Assembly: GCF_029689925.1 (NCBI RefSeq)
Contig: NZ_CP121445.1
Coordinates: 2,163,001 to 2,227,000, forward strand
Source: Anaerocolumna sp. AGMB13025
GTDB lineage: Bacteria; Bacillota; Clostridia; Lachnospirales; Lachnospiraceae
Direction of reading: 5' to 3'
DNA: 64,000 bases
Made by a program: the position numbers and the translations under genes. The notes beneath the pieces were generated by a model that was given only the letters and a program-made list of their open reading frames with translations, did no database searches and was not told the DNA's origin. Positions 46,216-56,491 of this stretch are shown here, piece by piece (position 1 is the stretch's first letter; each line of letters opens with the position of its first letter).

Positions 46216-48477
46216 ATGGAACAACCTGTCTACATGGCAGATATTCAAAATAAGATTTACGAAGCAGGCTTAATTCGGAAAGAGGAACGCATTGTACTGA
46301 CCGCCGAAAACTGCGTGCTTTTGGAATACTACACCGGAAAAACATACAGCTATCGCATGGTGGAGCTTTCCACCTTAAAGGCAAAGCGGCTTTTTTCCAA
46401 GTCGGCTCCCCTGAATGAAAGCGGCTATCAAAAAGCGATGGACAAAATGCTTTCACAGGCAAACGCAGAACCGGAAAACACCTTTTCTATAAAGCCTGCC
46501 ATGAGAGCAAGAAATCTGCTGGAACACATTTTTTCAAACATCCTGCCGGAACATGGTATGGACTTTCGGGAAAATCAGGCGGCCCTTGCGCTGGAAATGC
46601 TGGAGTCCTTACAGGAAAACAGGCTGGCACTCTGTGAGGCCGAGGTTGGTACAGGCAAAACCCATGCCTACATTCTAGCCGTAACCGTCCATAACCTGTT
46701 CAGTAGCAATAAGCTACCGACGATTATCTCGACTTCTACCATTGCGCTGCAAAAGGCGTTGACGGAGGAATACATCCCTCAGATTTCCGATATTCTGATG
46801 GAACACCGGATTATTGACAAGGCCCTGTCCTTTGTGGTGCGAAAGGGAAAATCTCATTATGCCTGCGACAGTCGGGTAAAGGGGTATCGTTCTTCTATCG
46901 CACACAATGACCGACACGAGGACAAGGAGCTGCTTTCTGCCCTGACCGGACTTTTCACCGGCGCCTGCCCCCTTGATTTGGATAAACTCCCTTTAACGGA
47001 CTATGTGAAATCCTGCATCAATGTGGAACGTTGCCCTCTGAACTGCCCTCTGTCCTCGGTCTGCCGATACCGTGACTTTATACGCAAAGCACAGTCCCTT
47101 GTTTATGACTTTCAGATTGCCAACCACAACCTTGTGCTGGCGGATGTCCTTGGCAGAAAGAACGGGAGAAGGGCCTTGTTCCCTCCCCGTGGAGTGGTGA
47201 TTTTTGACGAGGCGCATAAGCTCCTGGATGCCGCAAGGCAGATGTACGGTATGACAATGGAAAACGTGGAGATGGAACGGCTGGTGGCAAGCATTTATCA
47301 TGCCATCGGTTCAGGAAATCCCGATAAGGCCGAGATCATTAGACTCTGTGAAATCATGCAGGAACAAAATGCCCTGCTCTTTGAAGCCCTGCGGTATGCC
47401 GCAGGCACAAGCTATGATAAAAACTGCTATGCCGTGCAGATTGATTTAAATTGCATACGAGCTTTGAAAACACTGATGGCTGTGCTACGCAGACTGTCGG
47501 TGCTTTTTTATACGACCGCCTGCGAAAAAAGGGATCGGTACGACCGGCTGGTGAACCGCATGGAACAGCAGGAAACTAAGCTCTCCATTCTGTTTCATCA
47601 TGCCAATTCTATTCTTTGGCTGGAACTGACCGGGGCGACGTCCTGCCGGGTCTGCGCCTTGCCAAAGCAGCTTGGTTTTCAACTATCGGAGGATATTTGG
47701 CAGGATGAAATTCCATATATCCTGACCTCTGGTACGCTCTCTGTTGGGGGCGATTTTTCGCATTTTAAGCGAAACAGCGGAATTATACTGGCAGAGAAGC
47801 ACCGTATTTTTGAAACAAGCAAGGCTTCTCCCTTTGATTATCCGAACCATGCCTTGTTGTATCTTTCGCAGGATATGCCATTGCCTTCAGACAAATACAG
47901 CGGTTATTTTCAGGCAGTGGTCAACCGGCTTGTGGAGCTGATTGAAGTGACCCATGGGCATACCCTGATTCTGTTTACATCCTACCGCATGATGGAGCAG
48001 GCATATGACGAGCTGTGCGGACAGATCACTTCATTCCCCTTGTTCCGCATGGGCAAAGGCCGTCTGGACGCCCTCGATGCTTTTCGTAAAAGTGGCAACG
48101 GTGTCCTCTGCGCCAGCGACAGCGCCGGGGAGGGCATTGACCTTGCCGGGGATATTTTATCTTCCCTCATTGTGGTACGGCTGCCGTTTCCGGCTCCCGA
48201 TCCGGTGCTGGAATATGAAAAGACCCTGTATCCTAACTTCTACGGCTATCTGAATGAGGTCATTGTGCCAGGTATGCTCATTAAGCTGCGCCAGTGGTTT
48301 GGCCGGGGAATCCGCAGGGAAAGTGATTCCTGCGTGTTCTCTATTCTGGACAGCCGTGCAGGCCGCCGCTATAAAAATGATATACTTGCAGCTTTACCTG
48401 ATATGCCGGTGACTGAGCGGCTTTCGGATGTCAGCAGCTTTATCCGGTCAAAAAAGGACAACACATACTTTGAATAG
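46216..48477 (+). CDS. DinG/XPD-type ATP-dependent helicase
   Basis: A 753-residue superfamily-2 helicase. Walker A is EVGTGKTHAYIL near residue 140, DEAH is in VVIFDEAHKLLD near residue 332, and motif VI is in the RQWFGRGIRRESD part near the C-terminus, after the GEGIDLAGD segment. Four Cys in CINVERCPLNCPLSSVC (residues 262-278) match the Fe-S cluster of the DinG/XPD family. The N-terminal 110 residues are an element-specific extension. ATG follows AAAGGAGG. It may assist transfer or replication of element DNA. Confidence 0.9.
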   Translation: MEQPVYMADIQNKIYEAGLIRKEERIVLTAENCVLLEYYTGKTYSYRMVELSTLKAKRLFSKSAPLNESGYQKAMDKMLSQANAEPENTFSIKPAMRARNLLEHIFSNILPEHGMDFRENQAALALEMLESLQENRLALCEAEVGTGKTHAYILAVTVHNLFSSNKLPTIISTSTIALQKALTEEYIPQISDILMEHRIIDKALSFVVRKGKSHYACDSRVKGYRSSIAHNDRHEDKELLSALTGLFTGACPLDLDKLPLTDYVKSCINVERCPLNCPLSSVCRYRDFIRKAQSLVYDFQIANHNLVLADVLGRKNGRRALFPPRGVVIFDEAHKLLDAARQMYGMTMENVEMERLVASIYHAIGSGNPDKAEIIRLCEIMQEQNALLFEALRYAAGTSYDKNCYAVQIDLNCIRALKTLMAVLRRLSVLFYTTACEKRDRYDRLVNRMEQQETKLSILFHHANSILWLELTGATSCRVCALPKQLGFQLSEDIWQDEIPYILTSGTLSVGGDFSHFKRNSGIILAEKHRIFETSKASPFDYPNHALLYLSQDMPLPSDKYSGYFQAVVNRLVELIEVTHGHTLILFTSYRMMEQAYDELCGQITSFPLFRMGKGRLDALDAFRKSGNGVLCASDSAGEGIDLAGDILSSLIVVRLPFPAPDPVLEYEKTLYPNFYGYLNEVIVPGMLIKLRQWFGRGIRRESDSCVFSILDSRAGRRYKNDILAALPDMPVTERLSDVSSFIRSKKDNTYFE

Positions 48478-48540
48478 GACAATCGGCAGATTTCATATAT
48501 TCCTATATAAGTGTCATTTGTATAGATGGGAGGGTAAGCC

Positions 48541-48804
48541 ATGGGAATCTCTGATTTCTCCCAAATGGATTTTTCGGCATTAAAACAGGTGGAGGTGCGG
48601 ACGGTCAATCCGGATACGTTGGTTGACATTAACGATATAAAGGTTAATACAAAGTTGCCTAAGGAAGAGCGGATACTGGATTTTATCCGTCAAATAGGAA
48701 ACCCATATTGCTACCGGTGCGGCAAAGTGGTTGTCAAAATCAGCTTTAATGATACCAATGCCACGCTGGAGGACAGAATTGAAAATTTATTGAGGATGAT
48801 GTGA
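48541..48804 (+). CDS. DUF6870-type small protein
   Basis: An 87-residue protein with an N-terminal SDFSQMDFSALKQVEVRTVNPDTLVDINDIK and a C-terminal half containing YCYRCGKVVVKISF, which matches the DUF6870 family that recurs beside recombinases in clostridial conjugative elements. The Cys pair might bind metal. Start ATG 48,541 follows GGGAGGGTAAGCC. Function unknown. Confidence 0.75.
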   Translation: MGISDFSQMDFSALKQVEVRTVNPDTLVDINDIKVNTKLPKEERILDFIRQIGNPYCYRCGKVVVKISFNDTNATLEDRIENLLRMM

Positions 48805-48861
48805 GATGGATGATTTTCATGGGCGGAGCCTGACCATGTTGGTTCGAAAAAGCTGCTGTTT

Positions 48862-48894
48862 TGTCTGGACGCGCCTTGAGAGGGGTGCTATAAT
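48862..48894 (+). promoter_or_regulatory. Promoter with the TGTCTGGACGCGC box
   Basis: TGGACG at 48,866-48,871 and TATAAT at 48,889-48,894 are 17 bases apart. The TGTCTGGACGCGC box is identical to that at 17,021. It is well placed to drive the recombinase genes. Confidence 0.7.
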
Positions 48895-48975
48895 TAAAAA
48901 TGGACTAATATTAGCGGACGCCCATTGATTCGGTCAGGTTTTGCTTCTTGACTTTTTCAATCGGGAGGTTTCGTT

Positions 48976-50646
48976 ATGCCATTTAATAATAAGGATACAA
49001 ACATATACAATGCTGTGGACTATTTGCGCCTGTCTAAAGAAGATGGCGATAAAGCAGAAAGCGACAGCATTGCCAATCAAAGAGATTTAATAACCAATTT
49101 TGTAAAGTCAATACCCGAAATCCGCCTCTGTTCGGAAAGAATAGATGACGGATTTAGTGGTGTTGACTTTAATCGTCCTGCCTTTAATTTGATGATGGAG
49201 GATGTAAAGGCTGGGCGTATCAACTGTATCATAGTTAAAGACCTGTCCCGTTTCGGCAGAAACTACATAGAGGCAGGAAGATACATTGAACGGATTTTTC
49301 CGTTTTTAGGTGTGCGTTTTATTGCTATTAACGACGGTTACGACAGTGCAAAGGAAAAATCTCCGTCAGACGATATTATCATTCCTTTTAAGAACCTCGT
49401 CAACGATGCGTATTGCAGGGACATCTCCGTGAAAATCAGGAGCCAGCTTGAAGTAAAACGCAAAAATGGCGAGTTCATCGGTTCCTTTACCGTTTACGGC
49501 TACATGAAATCAGCAGAGAACAAAAATCAACTGGTGATAGACCCCTATGCGGCAAAGATTGTGCGGGATATTTTTGCATGGAAGCTGGATGGACTCAGCC
49601 AGCAAGGGATAGCCGACAGGCTGAATGAGATCAGCGAGCCGTCCCCCATGGAATATAAACGCTTTTCAGGGCTTAACTTTGCCACCAGCTTTCAGGTAAA
49701 TACCAAGGCGAAGTGGACTGCTGTGGCGGTTGGCCGTATTTTGAAAAACCCTATCTATGTAGGGCATCTTGTGCAGGGCAAGGAAAGTACGCCAAACTAC
49801 AAGATTAAGCAGCGGTTTATGAAACCGGAGGATAAATGGATTCGGGTGGAAAACACCCATGATCCTATTATCCCGCAAGAAATTTTTGATACAGTAAACC
49901 GTGTGCTGGCGCAGGACACCCGTATTGCTCCAGATGGAGAGGCTGTATATCCGTTTTCCGGCTTGCTTTTTTGTGCTGACTGCAAAAGCGGTATGGTGCG
50001 AAAAATTGTACCCGCAGGCGGGAAGAAGTACGCCTACTATTATTGTTCAAGGAATAAGGCTGGAGGCGGTTGTACCACCCACTGCATCAGTGAAAAGGTA
50101 CTGGAAAAGGCAGTTCTGAAAGCACTTCAAAATCACATTACTTCTATTCTTGATATTGAACGGATTCTCCGTTATATAGATACTCTCCCAATGCAACAGG
50201 AGGAAATCCGAAAGATTGATACCCAACTGCTGATGAAACAGGAGGAAATCGAAAAGTATAAAAACCTCAAAGTGTCCATCTATGAGGACTTAAAAAGCGG
50301 TATCATTGATGCCGATGAGTACAGAGAGTTCAAAGAAATTTATGGTAAAAAGTGTGAGGACGCGGAAAAGGCTGCCGGACGACTGAAACAGGATATTGCC
50401 CTGATCTTTGCAGGTAAGGGAGCCAATAGCATTTGGATTGAAGCCTTTAAGAAGAATCGGAACATCACAGAGCTATCCCGAAAGGTAGTTGTTTCCCTGA
50501 TTGAGTGGGTAAATATCTATTCCGGCAACCGGGTGGAAATCCGATTCCGTTATCAGTATGAATATGAAAGAGCTTTGTTCTTTGCCGAGAACGCAAAAGA
50601 CCTGATTGCAACAGCCCCACCGGCTCCCATAAAGGGGGTGATGTGA
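48976..50646 (+). CDS. Large serine recombinase 1 of 3
   Basis: A 556-residue TndX/TnpX-type site-specific recombinase. The catalytic Ser is in DYLRLSKED near residue 17; VKDLSRFGRNYIE is the conserved helix of the catalytic domain. A recombinase domain follows, and a zinc ribbon with CADCKSGMVRK and CSRNKAGGGC near residues 333-365, then a long coiled coil. All parts are intact. It starts behind GGGAGG and its stop is one base before the ATG of recombinase 2. Confidence 0.95.
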   Translation: MPFNNKDTNIYNAVDYLRLSKEDGDKAESDSIANQRDLITNFVKSIPEIRLCSERIDDGFSGVDFNRPAFNLMMEDVKAGRINCIIVKDLSRFGRNYIEAGRYIERIFPFLGVRFIAINDGYDSAKEKSPSDDIIIPFKNLVNDAYCRDISVKIRSQLEVKRKNGEFIGSFTVYGYMKSAENKNQLVIDPYAAKIVRDIFAWKLDGLSQQGIADRLNEISEPSPMEYKRFSGLNFATSFQVNTKAKWTAVAVGRILKNPIYVGHLVQGKESTPNYKIKQRFMKPEDKWIRVENTHDPIIPQEIFDTVNRVLAQDTRIAPDGEAVYPFSGLLFCADCKSGMVRKIVPAGGKKYAYYYCSRNKAGGGCTTHCISEKVLEKAVLKALQNHITSILDIERILRYIDTLPMQQEEIRKIDTQLLMKQEEIEKYKNLKVSIYEDLKSGIIDADEYREFKEIYGKKCEDAEKAAGRLKQDIALIFAGKGANSIWIEAFKKNRNITELSRKVVVSLIEWVNIYSGNRVEIRFRYQYEYERALFFAENAKDLIATAPPAPIKGVM

Positions 50647-50647
50647 G

Positions 50648-52324
50648 ATGGCGAGAACAAGCAGAAAGCAAATAGATAATCTTGCCCAGGTCCCCCTTGA
50701 AACGATATGGAACACCTGTATTTATGGGCGGCTGTCGGAGGAAGATGAGCGGAAAAAAGAAAGTGATTCCATCGGTAATCAAATCTCCATGTTGGAACGC
50801 TATATCGCCGAAAGACCACACCTGAAGCTCATATCCGTTTTTAAGGATGTGAATCAGACAGGAACGAACTTCGACCGTCCCGGCTTTAATGAAATGATGG
50901 ACGCCATCAAGGGCGAAAAAATCAACTGTATTGTGGTCAAAGACCTGTCCCGTTTCGGCAGAAACTACATTGAAACTGGAACCTATCTTGAAAAAATACT
51001 GCCATTCTTCAATGTTCGCTTTATCTCCGTGAACGATGCCTATGACAGTCTGAATGCAAGCAGTCAGGATGAAGGGTATGTTGTTCCTCTGAAAAACTTG
51101 ATTCATGATGTGTACGCCAGAGATATATCAAAAAAAATAAAGTCGGGGCTTGCAGTCAAGAGAAGCAGAGGGGAATTTACCGGCTGTGTCGCAGCCTATG
51201 GCTATCAAAAAGCGGATAATAGCAAGCTGGTGATTGACGAAGAAACTGCACCGGTTGTCCGAAATATCTTTAAATGGGCAGCGGACGGCATGGGTGATAT
51301 GTGTATCGCTCAAAAACTCAATGCGCTCAGTATTCCCTCCCCAAGCAAGTATCGCTACATGAAGGGGATTTTGAAAAACGAGCGCTATGCCAATATGCGA
51401 TATTGGTACAAAAGCGCCGTCCGCAGGATTTTAATCAACCCAGTTTATCTCGGACATATGGTGCAGGGCAAAACCAAATCTGACCTATGGGGCAAGGGCG
51501 TCTGCGTAGAACTGCCGCAGGATCAATGGGTGGAAATCAAAAATACCCATGAACCGCTGGTGGATGAAGAAACCTTTTATGCAGTGCGGCAAATCAAGCA
51601 GGAACGGGAGTCCAGCGAGAGAAAAGAAGTGGAACAGGGGAGGTCAAATCTCTTGAAAGGGCTTGTGTTCTGCGGTGATTGCAAACGGAGCATGAAATGG
51701 CGTAAAATGCCAAAATCAAAAGGTTCAGCACTCTATTACTTTAGCTGCGCCACCTACGAGGACATAGCCAAAAATGACTGCGTCAAAAAGCGAATGGACG
51801 AACTGGATTTGTTATCCGTTCTCTATACGGCTATCCTCAGGCAGATTGACCTTGCTGTTGACATGGAGCGAATGGTGTCTAAACTCAATGAAAAGGAAGG
51901 CTTTTGCCAGCAGCAGAGTGAGGTGGACACAGAGATTTCCGAAACGGAAAAGAAACTGTCCAGACTATCCATGCTCAGAAGCTCTCTGTATGAGGATTAT
52001 CAGGAAAAGCTAATTGATGAAGCGGAATATCTATTTACAAAAGCAAAGTACGAGAAAGATGTCACCCTTTTGCGTGGCCGACTTGATGAACTGTCCATGC
52101 AAAAGAGCCGTCTTGATACCATGCGGACACCTCAAAACCCATGGATAACAGCCTTGAAGAAATTTAAGAAGAATAAAGCCATAACGGGAGAAATGATTTC
52201 CGAGCTGATAGACCGGGTGGAAATATTCAGTGATCAAAGCGTGTCCATATGCTTTCGGTATCGGGATGAGTTTGAAAGTTTGCTCGGTTTTATTGAGGCA
52301 GAGAGTGGGGTGAGGGTTTCGTGA
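50648..52324 (+). CDS. Large serine recombinase 2 of 3
   Basis: A 558-residue recombinase with catalytic Ser in IYGRLSEED near residue 27, VKDLSRFGRNYIE, a zinc ribbon with CGDCKRSMKW and a later Cys pair, and a coiled-coil tail. It is a paralogue of its neighbours rather than a recent duplicate. ATG at 50,648 follows AAAGGGGGTG. Its TGA overlaps the start of recombinase 3 by four bases. The dead fragment at 58,461 matches this one best. Confidence 0.95.
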   Translation: MARTSRKQIDNLAQVPLETIWNTCIYGRLSEEDERKKESDSIGNQISMLERYIAERPHLKLISVFKDVNQTGTNFDRPGFNEMMDAIKGEKINCIVVKDLSRFGRNYIETGTYLEKILPFFNVRFISVNDAYDSLNASSQDEGYVVPLKNLIHDVYARDISKKIKSGLAVKRSRGEFTGCVAAYGYQKADNSKLVIDEETAPVVRNIFKWAADGMGDMCIAQKLNALSIPSPSKYRYMKGILKNERYANMRYWYKSAVRRILINPVYLGHMVQGKTKSDLWGKGVCVELPQDQWVEIKNTHEPLVDEETFYAVRQIKQERESSERKEVEQGRSNLLKGLVFCGDCKRSMKWRKMPKSKGSALYYFSCATYEDIAKNDCVKKRMDELDLLSVLYTAILRQIDLAVDMERMVSKLNEKEGFCQQQSEVDTEISETEKKLSRLSMLRSSLYEDYQEKLIDEAEYLFTKAKYEKDVTLLRGRLDELSMQKSRLDTMRTPQNPWITALKKFKKNKAITGEMISELIDRVEIFSDQSVSICFRYRDEFESLLGFIEAESGVRVS

Positions 52325-53946
52325 GCAGCAAGAATATCCTTGCCCGTTATATCCGGCTATCCAGGGAGGACGAGAACGAGGGTGAAAGCAACAGTATCAT
52401 AAACCAGAGGGATCTTCTGAACGCCTTTGTGAAAGGCTCCCCTGACCTCTCACAGTATGAAGTGGTTGAGTTTTGCGACGATGGTTACAGCGGTACGAAT
52501 TTTGACCGTCCGGGCGTGAAAGCCTTGCTGGATGAAGTGCGTGCGGGAAAAATACAGTGTGTCATTGTCAAAGACCTGTCTCGTTTCGGAAGAAACTACA
52601 TTGATATTGGAGATTATTTGGAGCAGATATTCCCCTTTTTAGGGGTGCGCTTTATCTCCGTAAATGACCGTTTTGACAGCAATGACTTTGACGGCACGAC
52701 CGGCGGGCTTGATGTGGGTTTCAGGAACCTGATTTACTCCCTTTACAGCAAAGACCTGTCACAAAAGGTACGGAGTGCGAAGAAGACCCGAATGGAAAAG
52801 GGTGAATTCATCAGCAGTCACGCACCCTATGGCTATGCAAAATCTTCAGAAAACCGCAAGAAACTTGTGGTTGATGAAGAGGCTGCTGCCATTGTCAGAC
52901 GTATTTTTTCGATGGCGGGCGAGGGCAAAAATGCCGTGCAAATTGCCAATGTCCTGAATGCTGAAAATATTCCAACGCCATATACTCATAAGCGGCTTAT
53001 GGGATGTGACCGCAAATACAATGTCGTTGGAAATACAAATCACTGGCATAATACTACCATCCTGACCATTATCCATGACGAACGCTACACAGGGAAAATG
53101 GTAAACGGGAAAAATCGCAGCCCTTTTGTCGGGAGTAAGCACGGTAAACGCATTCCAAAAAGTGAGTGGATTGTCGTACCGAACACCCATGAACCTATTG
53201 TTTCGGAAGAATTATTTGCTTTGGTTCAGGAGCGTTTCTCTGCCCCAAAAAGGATACAGAAACACACAGAGGTCAGACCTCTGATGGGTAAAGTGAAATG
53301 TGGGGTTTGTCGGCACGTTATGCGAAGAAGCAATAGTCCCTCGGCCACCGCATATTATTATTGTGAAAGCCATCAGTATGTGGCTGACAGCACTTGCACA
53401 AAGGATAGGATTTCCGAAGTCAGTTTGATACAGACCGTCCTATCTGTGATACATAAGCAGATAGAGGTCATGCTTGATATGGAACAGCTTATTGACAGAG
53501 TAAAAACCCAAAGTCATAGTGATATAACCACTCTGACGGAGCAGATTAGGCAGCTCCAAGTCGTGCTCACCAAGCTGAAAGCATCCAAAGTTAAGGCATA
53601 CGAAAAGTACAAAGATGGGGCTTTGGACAGGGACAGCTACCGGGGCCAAAAGGAGGATATTGGCAAGGAGATTGAGGAAACAGAATCACAAATCGCTGAA
53701 CTTGAAACGTCATTGCAATGCTGTTATCAGGAAAACGGACAGCCAATTTCCATCATTGAGAGTTTCAAGCGATATGAGGGATTTACGGAGCTTTCAAAAG
53801 AAATGGCAGATGAGCTGATTGACAGCATCTATGTCTACGGAAGTGAAGCGATTGAAATTGTATGGAACCGTATGGATGAGTATATGAGGTTGGTTCAGTA
53901 TGTTGAAAAAGGAGTAAATGCAAATATTGAACTTACTGATCCCTAA
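52321..53946 (+). CDS. Large serine recombinase 3 of 3
   Basis: A 541-residue recombinase with catalytic Ser in RYIRLSRED near residue 12, VKDLSRFGRNYID, a zinc ribbon (CGVCRHVMRR...YYYCESH) near residues 325-350 and a coiled coil near residues 390-470. GTG at 52,321 lies in the GTGA overlap. It is the last gene of the recombinase group. Together the three could act as subunits with different att-site preferences; two-recombinase (CcrAB) and single-recombinase elements are known, three are less usual. Confidence 0.94.
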   Translation: MSSKNILARYIRLSREDENEGESNSIINQRDLLNAFVKGSPDLSQYEVVEFCDDGYSGTNFDRPGVKALLDEVRAGKIQCVIVKDLSRFGRNYIDIGDYLEQIFPFLGVRFISVNDRFDSNDFDGTTGGLDVGFRNLIYSLYSKDLSQKVRSAKKTRMEKGEFISSHAPYGYAKSSENRKKLVVDEEAAAIVRRIFSMAGEGKNAVQIANVLNAENIPTPYTHKRLMGCDRKYNVVGNTNHWHNTTILTIIHDERYTGKMVNGKNRSPFVGSKHGKRIPKSEWIVVPNTHEPIVSEELFALVQERFSAPKRIQKHTEVRPLMGKVKCGVCRHVMRRSNSPSATAYYYCESHQYVADSTCTKDRISEVSLIQTVLSVIHKQIEVMLDMEQLIDRVKTQSHSDITTLTEQIRQLQVVLTKLKASKVKAYEKYKDGALDRDSYRGQKEDIGKEIEETESQIAELETSLQCCYQENGQPISIIESFKRYEGFTELSKEMADELIDSIYVYGSEAIEIVWNRMDEYMRLVQYVEKGVNANIELTDP

Positions 53947-54411
53947 GGAAATTCAGGATTCATGAGACCGTCAAATTCGCCGAGACATAGATTTATGCTA
54001 AGAGTTGAAAATCCTTTGTTTTCAAAGCTTCATGCAACAAAAAATAAAGCATATAATTGAATGACCACACCAAACGCTGTCCGAAAGTTCAACAAGCCTA
54101 AGGATGGCGTTTTTAATTTTCCTTATTGGCTATAATAATATTTTGTATCTAGCAGAACAGGACTTATGTTATTATGGGCAATTATTATTCAAGTAATATT
54201 GGATTTTGCTCAAAGCGAAGTTTTTCTTTTACTCTCAGTCTATAAAAATTAGAGTTTGGATACAAGAAGATATTTTTAATCGCTTTTAGGAAATTAATCG
54301 TAAATATTACGAAAAAGAGACCATCATCAATGACAAATATTGTGAAAAATGTTATACTGTAGGAAATAAATATGTATGTATAAAAATTTTTGTCTTTGAT
54401 GGAGGAAAATT
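53947..54411. other. Gap between recombinases and defence genes
   Basis: No gene is convincing in these 465 bases. AACGCTGTCC and GGATGGCGTT with a T-run (54,073-54,115) form an imperfect terminator. A promoter at 54,330-54,358 serves the next gene. One end of the element or an att site may lie here, next to the recombinase genes; nothing in the sequence decides this. Confidence 0.5.
54330..54358 (+). promoter_or_regulatory. Promoter of the Gabija-like operon
   Basis: ATGACA (54,330-54,335) and TATACT (54,353-54,358) with 17 bases between. The gene starts 53 bases downstream behind TGGAGG. Confidence 0.65.
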
Positions 54412-56475
54412 ATGAAGCTTGTTAAACTTAAATTATACAATTATCGTTCATTTGGAGAATCTGAGCAGATTATTAACTTTGATGAATTAACTGCATTGAT
54501 AGGGAATAATAGTTCAGGAAAAACTGCTGCACTTAATGCATTAAATACCATTTTTTCAGAAAATTCTAGTGATCGTATTTTGGAGCGAGGTGATTTTTTC
54601 CTTCCCAAAGATAAGGCACCCGAAGATCTTGAAGAACAAAGTTTATATGTGGAAGCAGTCTTTCATTTTAACGAGCTACAAAAAGAAAAAGAATCTACTA
54701 CATATGCTATACCAACTTTTTTTGATAGTTTTGTTGTAGAATCCCCAGGAAGTGTACCCTATTTACGTATTCGCTTGGAGGCAACTTGGGAAAAAAGTAG
54801 TAATATTGAAGGATCTATTGAGAGTAAGGTTTATTATATTACTTGTCCTGAATCAGAAGAAATAGGAGAGGAAAATAAAAGGATTGCAAGTAGACATGAT
54901 ATAAATAGAATTCGTATGATTTATGTACCAGCAGTTCGTGACCCTTCTAAGCAGTTGAAAAATGCATCAGGAAGTATGATGTATCAAATAATGAATAGCA
55001 TTAATTGGAAAGACTCTACCAAAGAAAGTGTTAAAGGATTAATTCAAGATTTAAATGATGAATTTTTAAAAGAAAGTGGAGTCTCTATACTTAAAAATGC
55101 TGTCCACGACGAATGGGAAGAATACCATTCGGACAGTAGATATTCAAATGCGCAACTTAGATTTAATTCTACCAATATAGAATCTGCAATTAAAAAGGCA
55201 GAAGTTCTTTTTTCTCCAACTGTTACAGAACGAGAATTTTCTATTGATGAAATGGGTGATGGATTGAGGTCGTTATTTTATATTTCAATGGTTGATAGTA
55301 TGTTAGATGTTGAAAATAAAATAAGAGAAGAAATAGAAAAGGGTAAAGAGTTATCTTTTAGTAGAACACCACCAATATTAACTATTGTTGCGGTTGAAGA
55401 ACCGGAAAATCATATTGCGCCACATCTTTTAGGAAAACTTATTGGAAAGTTGAGAGATATTTCTAAAAAATGTAATGCTCAAACACTTCTAACATCTCAT
55501 TCTCCTGCAATTGTTAAAAGAATTTCACCTGAAGAATTACGATATTTTAGATTGATACCAGACATGTTGTCAACAGAAATACGCCATATAACCTTACCTG
55601 ACAAAGAAAAGCTTTCAGATCAATATAAATATGTAAAGGAAGCAGTAAAGGCATACCCTGAACTTTACTTTGCAAAATTAGTTATACTTGGAGAGGGTGA
55701 TAGTGAAGAAATTCTGCTTCCAAAGTTTTTAGAAACAAATGGAGATGGTGTTGATAGTTCCGGTATTTCTATTATTCCCTTAGGTGGAAGACATGTAAAT
55801 CATTTTTGGCGTCTGCTTAATGACTTGAAGATACCACATATAACATTACTCGATTTGGATAGAGAACGAGATGGAGGTGGATGGGGACGTATAAAATATG
55901 TATTAAAGCAATTGATTGAAAATGGATATAACAAGAAAGAAATTTTAAAAGTAAAAGGTGGAGTTTTAACAAATAAAGAATTAGATAAAATGAATGATTG
56001 GGATGTTAACCTCATTGAAGATATGAATTCATGGATTGAATTTTTAGAAAGTTACAATATTTTCTTTTCATCTCCTCTTGATATTGATTTTCTCATGCTT
56101 GAAAATTTTGAGGAAGAATACAAAGCTATTCTTTCGAAAAAAGAAGGTCCTCGTATTAGCAAGAAAGATGAAGAGGACGAAAATACAACTATAAGAATTC
56201 AAGATATAGAAAACGAACTATCAATCTCTCCTGAATATCAAGAAAGAATAACATGCGATGTTCAAAATACGCTTAAAGAATGTGGTGGTAAGGGAATAAC
56301 GTATTCAGATAAACAAAAAAGATTAATGGTTTGGTACAATTATTTCTTTTTAAATCGCGGTAAACCTAGTACACATATTTCTGCACTTTCACAACTTGAT
56401 GATTCCGATTTAGCTTGGAATATTCCAAGTGTAATTAGTAGGTTAATAGATACAGCAAAGAAGCTTTTAATTTAA
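54412..56475 (+). CDS. gajA: GajA-like OLD-family ATPase-nuclease
   Basis: A 687-residue protein: N-terminal ABC-type ATPase with Walker A GNNSSGKT at 31-38 and Walker B/signature region VAVEEPENHIAPHLL near residue 324; C-terminal TOPRIM nuclease domain with LVILGEGDSEE near residue 423 and LLDLDRERDG near residue 479. This is the class-2 OLD layout of GajA, which nicks DNA when nucleotides fall during phage infection. It is longer than the well-studied GajA by about 100 residues, with a charged insertion near residue 590. The helicase gene follows after 16 bases, as in Gabija. Confidence 0.82.
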   Translation: MKLVKLKLYNYRSFGESEQIINFDELTALIGNNSSGKTAALNALNTIFSENSSDRILERGDFFLPKDKAPEDLEEQSLYVEAVFHFNELQKEKESTTYAIPTFFDSFVVESPGSVPYLRIRLEATWEKSSNIEGSIESKVYYITCPESEEIGEENKRIASRHDINRIRMIYVPAVRDPSKQLKNASGSMMYQIMNSINWKDSTKESVKGLIQDLNDEFLKESGVSILKNAVHDEWEEYHSDSRYSNAQLRFNSTNIESAIKKAEVLFSPTVTEREFSIDEMGDGLRSLFYISMVDSMLDVENKIREEIEKGKELSFSRTPPILTIVAVEEPENHIAPHLLGKLIGKLRDISKKCNAQTLLTSHSPAIVKRISPEELRYFRLIPDMLSTEIRHITLPDKEKLSDQYKYVKEAVKAYPELYFAKLVILGEGDSEEILLPKFLETNGDGVDSSGISIIPLGGRHVNHFWRLLNDLKIPHITLLDLDRERDGGGWGRIKYVLKQLIENGYNKKEILKVKGGVLTNKELDKMNDWDVNLIEDMNSWIEFLESYNIFFSSPLDIDFLMLENFEEEYKAILSKKEGPRISKKDEEDENTTIRIQDIENELSISPEYQERITCDVQNTLKECGGKGITYSDKQKRLMVWYNYFFLNRGKPSTHISALSQLDDSDLAWNIPSVISRLIDTAKKLLI

Positions 56476-56491
56476 TGTATGGAGGTTTTAT

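Noticed and set aside
54073..54115. Attachment-site core near the recombinase end
   Set aside because: The inverted repeat here is better explained as a weak terminator. Without the other element end no att sequence can be matched.
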